Source: Candidula unifasciata (lineage: Eukaryota > Mollusca > Gastropoda > Stylommatophora > Geomitridae). From it: a stretch of DNA of 64,000 bases. The DNA lies in assembly GCA_905116865.2 (NCBI GenBank), contig CAJHNH020006224.1, positions 170,001-234,000 on the forward strand, in the 5' to 3' direction. Under the pieces are notes generated by a model. The model was not told the origin of the DNA. It saw nothing but the letters and a program-made list of their open reading frames with translations, and made no database searches. The position numbers and the translations under genes are program-made. Below are positions 41,901 through 54,800 of this stretch, one piece after another. Position 1 is the first letter of the stretch; every line of letters begins with the position of its first letter.

Positions 41901-44900
41901 CGACCATAAATATGGTCTAATGGCTGAACGCAGTTTCTGGGACCTCTCCATGGTTATCCTCATCCACATGGTGACACTTTGTGTCTTCTGGTGTTTATCA
42001 CTTGTGTGATGTTCTAGTGGGGTAAAAACTACTGCTACTACTACTCCACTCTTTCCACTTCTCTAAACGCATTAATAATATCAGCATGATCCATTGGTTG
42101 ACCTTCAGCAGTGATAGCAGATCCAGCCAACTTATCAGCGCTTTAATTTCCATCGGCTTCTGCATGCTCTGGAATGAAGATAAAGACAACATCACGCACA
42201 GTGGACTTCTGTAATGGCTTAATCCACTGCCTTCGTACGGAACCTGCCTGGATCTTCTGGATTATGCTCATAAAATCGCTAAGTATGCACACATGGGTAT
42301 AGTAACCTGTTCTACTTCTAACTCAGATCTGAGTCTGAAGAATCTCAGCCCAGTACACGAACTCTGTAGCACCAGCGAGGATCCTGAAATACTTTGGGTA
42401 GATTTTCAACTCCAAATTTTGCCCACGCAGCGCCGTTTGGCTACTCTTTTCAATTTCCAACTGCCAAGGGATTTTTGGTGTGCCCAACAATACACACGAG
42501 CATCTGATCTTACTACCCAGCAACCAGGGGAAATTACTAGAAATTACTAACAAATCCCAGCCTTCACCGGGGCCAAAACCTGGTATCTCCAGCACTCAAG
42601 GTGGACCCCATGCCTTGAGACCACACAGCCCCCAGTGGAGCTAGAGAGTGAAGTTAACAAGATATAAAGGATCTGGGGTGAGCTGCCTGCAGTAGCGAAG
42701 GATAGAACAATGTGGGTGACGTGAGTTGGTTGAGGGCTTATGCTTCGCTGGGCGATAGAAGGCAGAAGAAGAATCTGTTTTGATTGTTTGATAATATTGG
42801 ACATGTTATGAGAAGAAATACTCTTTAAAAAAAATATGAATAATAATAGCACATTTATTATATTATCATTTTTTTAAAAACCAACTGATATTGGCTCCCA
42901 TGTCAGCCATCTAAACTGGGGAACCAGGTAAGCTGCTGGGAAGTGTGCCCACTGCACCTAAGGCGTAAAAAGGTTTCTTTACTTTACTTATGCTTTAATC
43001 AGTATAGCAGACATTGTGTTTACAGTGTTTCAATCTTTCAACCAGGAGTGTGTCTTGGACATTAACAGGGCTTTGGGTCACAGATTTCCCTCTGATTCCC
43101 GCCACAAGTTGTTGGCCAGAAGGACATCAGCATTTGTGAAGCAAGGGCAGCGATCAGAGGCTGAGGACAGTAAGTGGCTAGCAATATTTAGATCTTATAG
43201 TCCATGTGATGTGGCATTAAAAATCATGTCTGTCGATAGCATTCAGTAGTAACTGTCAGTATTTCTGATACAGATGTTCTTCTTAATGCTAAACTGTCCG
43301 TCATCTTCTCTCTCTTTCTGATCCCTTCTGGCTCTCTTCTCTTGATACTCTGCAATTGTCATGATTACTGCAGCTTTTCCCTTATCATAACATGCATCAG
43401 GAATGTGTGCTGTCTTTGTTCTTTCTGATGCAGATAATTGTCAGGTCTCTATGTGAGTTTGCTGCTTTCAGGACATCTTCCTTAAGCTTTTTGTCTGTCC
43501 ACGCAGTTCTGATCATTTTTGTCTGTCCATAGAGTTCTGATCGTTCATCAGTTTAGAGATATTTAAAATATTTTGGTTAATTGTTTTAAAACCAGTGTAT
43601 TTAAATAGGTAAACTACTTTGGCCTTCAGTTTGCTGTTTTGCTGTACTTGTAAATCCTACAGTCCAGTTCATAATTTGGGTGTCCGTGTAGAGATTACAA
43701 AATATGTGAATCAGCTAACACCTTATGGTTGTGGGCAGGTTTTTTTTTTTCCGGTGGCACACAACAGTACACAGTACCTGCACCTCTTTTCTAAGCATCA
43801 TTCTTTCATCCCTGCTGTGATAGATACATTATGCTGAGTGATAGCACCTTTTTTTGTTAATTCTTGTTATGAGTACCAGCACCTATTTTTCTAGAAAAAA
43901 AGCCTTTGTTATAAGAGATGACAGAGATCCAGGTTTGAATCCTCGGTAAGGTTTTGGATTTTTCTGTTGGGGGCACAAAATGCAATCCTAACCTACATAG
44001 TCATGGTAACAGAACTATCCATGCAGCCCTAAATCCTCAGGCTTAGAGAGACACCCCCCCCCCCCATCTCACCACCCACCCACTACAAAAGTGATATGTA
44101 CAGACATAAATGGCAGTTTTTTTTCTTTTCAATAAGAGTAGACAGGACAGTAAATAACTAATCAGAGATTTCTTTTTTACTATTCAATATTAATAAAGTG
44201 CATGTCAAAACAAAGTTTTCTTGTGTTGATTCTGGGGCCCCATTGTGGGAGCAAAAAGCATTGTAGACACACTGCATGCTTTAACAAGAAAGTCATAAAA
44301 ATCAACTAAAAAAAAAATCAGGGTGCTATCTTTGAAATCAGAGTACTTCTGCCTGAGAGGCGAGGAACCAACAGTCTGCATACAGATAAGCCAGATCTGT
44401 AAAATTCAAGTCCTATAACAAAACCAAAGTCGAGACGTGGGTAAACAGCCAGGATTTTCTACCAGAGTTTACAGCCAGTGAACACAAAGAAGAAGAATGA
44501 AAAGAAGAAGAAGAAGAAAATGTTTTCCTCTTGTGAATTTAAATAAAAAGGACAGAAATATTGCACAATTTATTACTAGCAAATTTGGCTACATCCAACC
44601 TTCCTTTATTTATTGATTGTCTTTAAAGTAAAAAATAAGTTCTTTATTTGAACCATACTTAATCTTGTTTATTCAAATTCTGATACTTAGTTTTCAAATG
44701 TCCACTTTTTTTGCCTTAAAAAACTGATTATTTGGTCATCATTAATATTCTGCACGGTGTTGGTAATTTCAAATAAAAGTAATTTTACTAAAGTTTGTAT
44801 CTTGTTTTACAGGTTATAGGGAACTGAATGATTTTGTTAGCAGTAAACAGTTTAATCTTCAGGGCACTAAAAGAGGTATGCAACTGTTTGATGTTTCCTT

Positions 44901-45071
44901 GCTTAATTGGGTTTTATTGTATCACAAAAGCTACATTTATACTCAGTAGTGTATGTGAAAGTCAAGACAGCTCCCGGCTTTATACTACACTATACAAATA
45001 TTACATGGAGATTCATAAATCTTAATCTTACACTGGATTTGGCAATATGTGTGTGTATGTGCGTATATATA

Positions 45072-45126
<55 letters not shown>

Positions 45127-45570
45127 GCACACACAGTAAGACCTCATCACAAACATGCTTTATAAGAACACTTTGTTAACATCAGCAAAGTTTTGGTCCC
45201 AGCAGAGATGTATTGTTGTTATTGGTCCCCAGTTAGCACAAATTTAATTTGCAGGAACTCCATTTCATTCCCTTTTTACTGGTGTTGAGGAGCGGCTGGC
45301 CGAACCGTTGGAACGAGGGGCTCTCAAGCGGAAGATCCGGGTTAGAATCCTCAGTAATGCTGGGGATTTTGTTCTGTCAGGAGCAAAATAAAATCCTCAC
45401 CTGCACAGTCATGGCGACAACACTAGCAATGCGGCCGTAAATCCTCAGACTCAAGGACCCCCCTGCCTACACCGCAAAAGTGGTAAATAAAAGACTAATT
45501 GGCTTTTGGGGAAGGGGGGGGGGGGGGGGGACAGTTTTTGGTGTTAATGAGGCTTTACTATATATTTATG

Positions 45571-45603
<33 letters not shown>

Positions 45604-45638
45604 ATATGTATATATGTATATGTACATATATATATATG

Positions 45639-45671
<33 letters not shown>

Positions 45672-45753
45672 AATATATGTGTGTATATGTATGTATATAT
45701 ATATGTGTGTGTGTATGTGAATATATGTGTGTGTATATGTATATATAAGGCTG

Positions 45754-45814
<61 letters not shown>

Positions 45815-48800
45815 TGTATTCACACAAATACATATGTCTGTACATGTACACCTATCAGTGTAGGTCAGCTGACACTTGATAGGTGTGTCAGTATCACACT
45901 GGCTGCATTTACTTCCCAGAACTTTAGGTACCCACTTGAGGCTGGGTTGACATACAAGTCCAAGTAAATTTGTTTTTTTTTTAATTTCCACCTTGTACAC
46001 AAGGTCACCGAGGTCAGCAGCTATTATGCTGTGATGCTTCACATATAAATATGTGTATATTGTTTTATGTCGATGCGAACACTTCGTAATGCCGAGATCC
46101 TGGGTTCGATCCCAGCCTTGCGTTGGTTTCGACAGTGGTATCAAGAAAGCCGACCGTCCAGAAAGTAATGGCAAACTACTGGACGTAAATTTGCCTAGAA
46201 AAGCCACGCCCTGTAAAGGATACGCAACTAACCTTAACCTTATATTGTTTTATCAGCCTGACTGACTGACGTTCAATCCCACCAGGACCATACAACAAGC
46301 GATAAACATCCACTGACACAAAATGCCACCATTCGGGTGAGAATCAACTGGGTGCAAGTCCCAGAAACCCCGTTCAACCCATAGGTTATATTTAGTTCTC
46401 CTGATAACTGCTGGGTTGGGGCTTTCAAATAACAACAAAAAATTGCGTCCCACATTGAGACAGGGATTATTAGATCTTAACAGCCTACATGGTTTAAAAT
46501 ATGTGTTGCATGATGGAGTAAAAATGTTGTCGTACAAGTATACAAAAAAAGCAGGGTAAAAGGTTTATAATAGATAAGAAAATTAAATCGATCAAAGTGA
46601 TTAGTAATTGTAACAAAAGGATAATAATTTGTTTAACACTTCCAGATGACTTCTTGAAGGAAGTAGATTGTCTGGAGAAATCAATAAGCAATATGTAAGT
46701 ATAGTTGCTTTTGATCATTTAAAAAAATGTAATTTGTGTGTAAACTTTTGAAAAACTAAAGTAGTTTTCAATTTCTTGATTTATGAACACATTCTTTATT
46801 CACATATTTTTCTTTTTCACATTCAGTCTGCTGGAAGGTCCTGGTTGTTCATCCAATTCTGGACTTTTGCTCTAAAATCTGTGACTTATGAGCTGCATTA
46901 TCTTCACAGCACTCCGGACACATCCATAGGTGCCCAGATTCCCCCCCTCAACATATTTATCGGCCTCATGCGGTTAATAGTGCCAGTCCTATGCCGGTTG
47001 ACAAGACTTCATTTGCATCCGGTGTGCTTCTCATGATCTTTACTCCCAGTTATTGTATTCTTAGCAGTGATGTGGACATGTTGCTTCCAAAATACTCGGA
47101 ACATCCTATCTCTCTAAGGGCATTGACAATGTTTGCATTATCCATAGGCCAGCCGTCTTCAGTTAGGTCGGTACCTGCCAGTAAATCAGCTTTTTTTATT
47201 ACCAACAACACCTGCATGTCCTGGGATAAATATGAAGATAACTGCACACACAGGAGAGTTTTGCAATGACTCAATCCACTGTCTTCGTAATCAGCCTGCC
47301 TCGACCCACCAGATCATGCTAAAAAATCATTCAGCACACACACACGCGGGAATAGTCCTGTGATTCACATATAAAATGGTGTGTTGCCTGTCGTCGCAGT
47401 ATTGGTAGTGCCCTTATGTGGTTATAATTGATCGCATGTGCAACTACTGATTTGTTTGTTACCTCTGCTACCGTCGATGATGAACTGCATTTCTTATATC
47501 AGACTGTTTGTGTTAGCACTTCTGATGGCTACCGTATGCTTTTAATGAGTGTGTATGCTAGTGCATATCCCGAGACAGCAGTCTGTCAGTCTATCCGCAA
47601 GGAACTGTGATGAACATTCTGTGTGTTTTTTGTTGGCACAGGAGCAGAGCAACTATGGGGTGACCCGTTTGCTATGAAGCTGAAACTAACATTACCATTA
47701 CCAGAGACAAGTTATATCCATGTATTGTGGATGCACACATTTTTCATATGTTAATATGTTGTTGACAGGACAAGGACAGCTGCACATAAAAATGAGACCA
47801 AAGAAACACCAGTTGTCTCATTTGGACAGAACACTGTTGTATGTCAAGCCACAGATGCAGTGTCTTTCCATTACACAAATGAACAGGGCAGACATTTAGT
47901 GGTAAGTAAAGCTGTTTTAATATGTATAATAATAATTTTGTATACACTTTTAATAGGAGTCTTTTAAACAACATGTGGAAGGGGTACTTTTAATGATGGG
48001 GCAAGGACTTGGTGCTTTGAAGGTGATGGCATCAGCGGATATGAAACAGAAAATGCTCTACACACTCTACCAGCAACTGATTATTTCAGTGATAGAGTTG
48101 GGTTAGGGACTGCAAACATTATCTTATACCCAGACAGAGAAGATAAGACGTTGAAGCCATGCAAGTCATTTTGGGGTGTACATGAGACACGCCAGTTGTG
48201 TGCATGCGACACATACTTGCATTACCATCCGTATATGAGAGATACAAGGTTTTACAGGCGAAAATTAGCTTAAAGTTGTGACGGACAGGGAACACCTTCT
48301 GCATGAGGCCTTAGAGGATAGCAAAGGAAAAGAGTTGGCTCTTGTTTGCCACAGGCAGAAGTCACGATCAGAACTGTTTGTGCTACTGACAAGATAGCAC
48401 ATGTTGAAGAATGGGTTACAGTGCCACCCAGCAAAATGAACTTGCACAGAGTGATAGTGACCTTGGACCGAGGGTGCCGGGAATGGATAGCTGGTGAAAC
48501 AGAGTCAGCGGAGCAAAAGCCTATCAGTGAAAATGTACGCCTAGGTGACGTCACAATATATACAGATGGGTCTGTAGTGAGAGGTAAGAAGAGTGGGTGG
48601 GATTTTATTGCAAAGGTGAATTGAAAGAAAAAGGTGCTTGAAAATAGAGAGCCTCACGTACAGCTTAACTGTATCCAGTATGAGAATGGAGGTAGAGGCA
48701 GTAATGGCAGCTTTCCGATGGCTTGAGAACAGCACAGCCCAACATGTTGTGATTGTAACAGACTCACAGAGTGTGCTTTATAAAATTAAAACTGATGTCC

Positions 48801-51800
48801 TGTGTGCAGTGGTTTGCATCACTTGATAAGACTCAGATCAAGAGCATGTTTTGATTTTTCTGTCCAGTAGATTTAGGTATGCGAGGTAATGAGCAGACTT
48901 CTAGATTGGCTGCTGCCACTTCTCTAGATGGTGAGCTACTGTATGATAAAGCGAATGTGGTGAAGGCTCTATGGGATCAAATGGACAGTGGAAGAGAACG
49001 GATAGGGAGTAGGAAGTTCAGGAAGCTATTCAACATTGAGGGGGAAACAGAGGTGGAGTTTTAATCAGGTTGCAGCTGGTATTATAAGCATGTCACCTGT
49101 TCGTTGGTTATTGAAGAAGGGGATGGAGCATGTGTGGGAATTCTTGAGTGCAGTGATGTCTGTTCTTCTTTCATTCATTCTTATTGTGTACTTGATCTGT
49201 TGCAGTTGTTTCTGTAGAGAGGGTTGCATTTTTAATCCTCTTGATATATTTATGTGTGTTGCTATGTTTTTTTTTAAAATCAAAGGATTTGTGTACACAA
49301 TATTGATACAGGGGTGTAAATATTTGTTGCTAAGTCAAGTCACTGCTAAGGCATATTGAGATCGTGGTGTTAGACTACCACAAGATACTGCACCACAAAA
49401 AGCACTGTCAAACACAATGGGGGCAGAGCTTGAGGTGGACCATGCAAGATGTGAATTAATGTAATGAATCATGGCCTGTAAATGCCAGCATCTATGTAGC
49501 ACATATCAAGGCTAACACACGAAGCCTCTTTAAAACCTGACACTGAAAGGCAAAACAGTACTAAAGAAGCAGGAGGAGGTCAACTCATAATATTGGGTAA
49601 TTTTGACAATGTTAAATCAGCCAAGAAGCAGCAGATGAATAGTGGCGAGATGCTTGCCTTCCAGCTTGAATGTTTTCAGTTAGAATCTATTTCAAGGCAG
49701 GGCTTTTATAATTAACCTTGACTTGTTAGTTAAAGAAGCTTAAAATTATTATCGGGAAATATCTTGGAAAGTAAAGGCTACCAGCATGGTGGCAAAATAC
49801 CTCTTCAAAGCCTAATTCTTCTTTATTCTTTTTATTGTCTCACTGATACCAGGTTGTAGCCCTGTGTTGTGGTTTTCTGCATTTGTCTTGCACTTCTTCA
49901 ATGGCTTGGCTAATAGATGTGGTCATCTTTTTTTTCCGTTTTTTTGTGTGTGCAGGTTTCAGCTACACCATTTGTCCCCTCTCTTTCTTGGACTTCTCCT
50001 TTCCTTCCTTCCAGATATTCTGCTGTAAAAAAAATGTCATATGTAGTTTGGTCTGGCTGCATTTTCACTAGATGGCAGACCATTGCATTCTTTGTCTGCA
50101 ATATAATTCAGACATGTGCTTGTTCCAACTTCCTCTTTAATACTGGTATCTAGTAATTCATTCTTTCTTGTTTAGTAGTGGTTGATTACAGCACTGCCAG
50201 CTTGCTAGGCCAGTCTCAAAGTCCAGTTGATCTATAAAAATATGGGTCTAGCGGCATATCCCTGATTCATTCATTCATTCAGTAGCATGTCCCTCGCGGA
50301 ACCTCGCTGCCATAACAACCCTCCGGAAAACCTTCCTATCCTGAGCAAGATGTCCTGCGTCTGATACACCCATCTGGAGATCATCTGCCACATCCTGCAC
50401 CCATCTTCTCCTTGGCCTTCCTCTTCCTCTCTTCCCAGGCATATACCCCTCCATTATTGTTCTCTCTAGACTTCCATGACGTTTCAAGTGACCAAAATAT
50501 TTCAATTTTCTTTGTTTTATTGTCTTTACTAGCCAACCCTCTTCAATATTCAGCTCTTGAAGTATGGATGCATTTGTTCTTTTCTTTACCCAAGATATTC
50601 TTAGAACCTGTCTGTAACATTTATATTCAAATGCATTTATGCGCTGTTCCGCTTGTTTATAAGTGTCCAGGTCTCACAGGCGTATGTTGCAATGGGAAAG
50701 ATGCATGCTCTTAAAAATCTGACCTTTGTAATTCTATCTGTACAATTCCATAATTTATTCAGTTGTTTTAGTCTTTGAAGAGCAATTGATAGGTTCCGTT
50801 TAATACAAACTGATACAACAATTAAATGAATAGGGTCCTATAGTTATTTGTATTTCAGACTATCAGCCACCTGTATTTCTCCAGAACTCTTATAATCCTA
50901 TTCCAATGCTTCACATGTGGGTTCCATTGCCCAGGTTTTTTGGGGGGTTGGGGGGGGGGGGGTAGACCCACTGCCCACCTAACAAGCTTGTCATAAAAAG
51001 TAACTAATTATGGGTTTACTGAAATCTTATTGTTTTGGGCAGAAAGGCGTATGTATTAGGCCTAGCTGTAAACCACAACACTGTGTACCAACCACCCTTT
51101 TAAGACTTAACACAGAAAATGGAGAAAATATTGCAATACTGGGTCAGCTTTAGAGTTGTCTTGGTCAGAAGAAACAGAAGGCACTCATACTGCTAAAGAA
51201 GATTAAACTAAAAAATCACTAGGTGATAAGGTTCATCATCATTCCGTAACACTGCGTGTCGTTGGGTCACCAGTTTCTGTTGATTGTCTGATCAGCTTTC
51301 TCCACTTTTGGCGGTCAGTTGCGATGGACTTCATGGTTGCATGCCTGAGGTCTGTCCAGTCAGTCAGGTTCTGTAACCAAGTCTTTCTTGGTCTGCCTCT
51401 TCTCCTCTTTCCCTTTACTGAGCCCTGCAGTATTGTTTTTGAGATAAGGTTCACCAACCATTAAACTTCAAAAAATGTTAATCTGTTTGTAGATGCTATA
51501 CATTTATTCAGCTTTGAAAGCACACTTAATTAATTTGGATGTTACAAAAATTAATTCACATTGTTAAAATTTGTATAAAAACCTGAATGTAATTATTGAG
51601 TTTTAAATGCATTGGTTGAGTTTTGTGTTTTATCGTCCATTTAGGCTAACCGTCACATTCCCAAGGGATCAACACTGATAGTAGAACGACCATTTGCTGC
51701 GGTGTTGTTGCCTGAACATTATGACACACATTGTCACTATTGCTTCTCTTTGCTTCCTCTAACAGCCATAGGGTAAGTTCACATGACAGCTGTCTTCTTC

Positions 51801-54800
51801 TGCTTTTTCTTTGCGTTAACCAACTGTAAACTCTAGTTGAAAGCTCTGGTTGTTCGTCCACTTCTGGACTGCAGTCCTGTTTCAGAACCTGAGTGTTGCG
51901 TGTGTATCCGTTTGACAGATCTGACACATTTGAGTGCTGACTATTGGTTCTTTGCCTCTCAGGCAGATGCACTCTGACTTCAAAAGAGGCTCCCAATTAG
52001 TCAACTCTTAGAACATGCTTTTAGATAGGCAGTGGGTCTATTCTTTTTTCCCCCCCTATAATAGGGTCCCGGAACGGATGCTGTGTGAGCTGCATGCAGT
52101 AGCGGAGGATAGAACAACTTAGTATGAGTCGGTTGAGGACCTATAGTCGTTTGGTGGGAAGTAGGCAAAAGAAAAAATTTTAAGTACCATTGGGAGATTT
52201 AGTTTCATTTTATTTTGGTAATTATATTTTAGGTTTTCGATTAGAAGCCATATATAAACCCTTACTCTGGTTAATGAGGGTAAATTCATAACAACAGAGA
52301 TGAGATTATCCACGGCCAGCTCCAGTCAGGCCTTACAACTGAATCACGGCATATTTTCGAGGAGTCCCCCTCGTAAATAGGTTATTGCAAGCGTTTCCAT
52401 GTTGCATTTTGTGACATTATAATATGCTTACAAACTTCTGTGTTCTGATTGTATTCGTATTACAAATCGACAAGCGGATATTGTAAAGTGGACATACAGG
52501 CTGTTAGAATACAGCAATTTTAATTGTTTTTCACGGGAGACAGTCGTGTTGTGATGTGTATGTCAGTGTCACTGTTTCTAGTCAGTAGTTCGGATTTTTT
52601 GGGAACTGGCTGTTTATTACTTTTCTACTTTAAATGTAGAAATCTAACTTTTAGGGATAATACAAACAGGTAATTTAGAAGCCATATCTGGAGAATATCG
52701 ACAGTTGTCAGGTGCAAACTATCTTGTGTTTGAAGAAAACTATTGCTTTCATATTGACTGTGCATAAATGGTGCAACCACACTGTGGATAAATTGTGTCA
52801 AGATATTTCGGAGCTCTAGGTAAGTGGATGAAAATAATATTTAATTTACTAACTAACTTCTCACAGCAAGTCACTTTTTGCCTCTTTACTAATTGTTGAC
52901 TAACAGTATAATTATATGTTTGTTAATTTTTGTAAACTGGCTTTTGTTTTGCTTCGCGAACACTGGCTGTAAACTCTTGCGGAAACTTCTGGTTGCTCGT
53001 CGACTTCTTTTGCATATTGCAGTTCTACGGTCTGTTAATTTTTGTAAACTGGCTTTTGTTTTGCTTCGCGAACACTGGCTGTAAATTCTTGCAGAAACTT
53101 CTGGTTGCTCATCGACTTCTTTTGCATATTTTCAGTTCTATGGTCTGGTAATTTTTGTAAACTGGCTTTTGTTTTGCTTTGCGAACACTGGCTGTAAACT
53201 CTTGCGGAAACTTCTGGTACTCATCAACTTCTTTTCCATATTTGCAGTTCTATGGTCTGTTAATTTTTGTAAACTAGCTTTTGTTTTGCTTTGCGAACAC
53301 TGGCTGTAAACTCTTGCGGAAACTTCTGGTTGCTCACCGACTTCTTTTGCATATTTGCAGTTCTACGGTCTGTTAATTTTTGTAAACTGGCTTTTGCTTT
53401 GCTTCGTGAACACTGGCTGTAAACTCTTGCGGAAACTTCTGGTTGTTCATCCACTTCCCTTGCATATTTGTTCCCAAAAAATTTGCAATGATAAGGAATT
53501 GATTTCATCCAACAAGATGAAACTGGACAAATTTGTTTGTGCTGTTTGTACCTTGAGGATACATATTTAGTAGTGCTATAAGTACTGTTAAGAAAACTAT
53601 TTTGGGTGAAAAAAGTATTGCACATATCAATTTCATACTGATTGTGCTTGTTTACTAATTATTAAATAACAGTATAATTGTATGTCGTAGTAGTCTACAA
53701 ATAATAATAATAACCATCAATCATTTATATTTATGTTATGTATGACATGTGTATGTTTCATAGCAGTATTTTTATGCGCTAAATTTGATAAAGTACAAAT
53801 GTCACACACCGCCCCTCCCCTCCCCCCCCCCTTTCTGCTCCTCCGATGCAGCAATACCCTCTCAGAATCAAAGAGTTATCACTGATATTTCTTTACTTTT
53901 GCTGGAACAACTTTTAGTTTACATCTAAACGTTATTGATGTTTATGTTCACGTTGACTGTAGCAAAAGCATTTTTGTTTGTCTGTAAGAGCCTTTATTGT
54001 TATATTTAATTGGCACACTTATTTACCTTAAAAATGACCTATAGTTCTAAAAAATATGTCGAAAATTAATGAAACTGCAGTTTAATTTGTGTATACATCT
54101 CCTTGATAAAAACTGTGGACGCAGAGGGACTCAATTCTTGCACAAGAACGGGAATCCCCGTTGACCTTATTAGAGAAGGCAGTGGATTATCTTAGAAGAG
54201 CTGCCGCAGTAACAAGAAAAAATATTGTCATGAACAAACTTTTTTTTTTTTTTATTGTTACAAATTGGGCTCGCAGGCCCATCTTAAATTTGACCCTTTC
54301 AAGCATTCCTCTTTCATACAGCAGTTACTTTATATCTCAAGCATATTATGTTCATATATCAAAATTCATTGTATAAATGTAAAGTAAAAATACAGAAGCA
54401 TGACTGACAAATTGTATACCTTCAAATATGCATGCAAAAAGACACACACACAATGCAGACACACAGACATACTTCATACTTCACAAGATGGATGAATGGA
54501 ACAAAGTTTGAAAATTTTGACTTGCCTTTCTTTAAGGTGCCAGCGCTGTATATCAGTGAGGTTTTGTGGTGAAAAGTGCCGAGATGTTGCTTGGAGCTCC
54601 TACCACAAAATTGAGTGCCCATACTTGGATCTCTACCATTCTGTGAGTAATCTCATTTATATAAAATTGTAGACTATGTGATTTCCTGTTTGTCAAGATT
54701 CAGTTGGATGTAAACATAATAGAGTGCATTATAGTTAGTGATATTTAATGTTTAAATAAGGGGATGTGCTTTAACCTAAGGATTTAGGGTTGCATATTAT

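Noticed and set aside
45480..46207. Reading frames up to 213 codons on the minus strand
   Set aside because: They span compound TA/GT/CT/CA microsatellites and SINE pieces; no domain.
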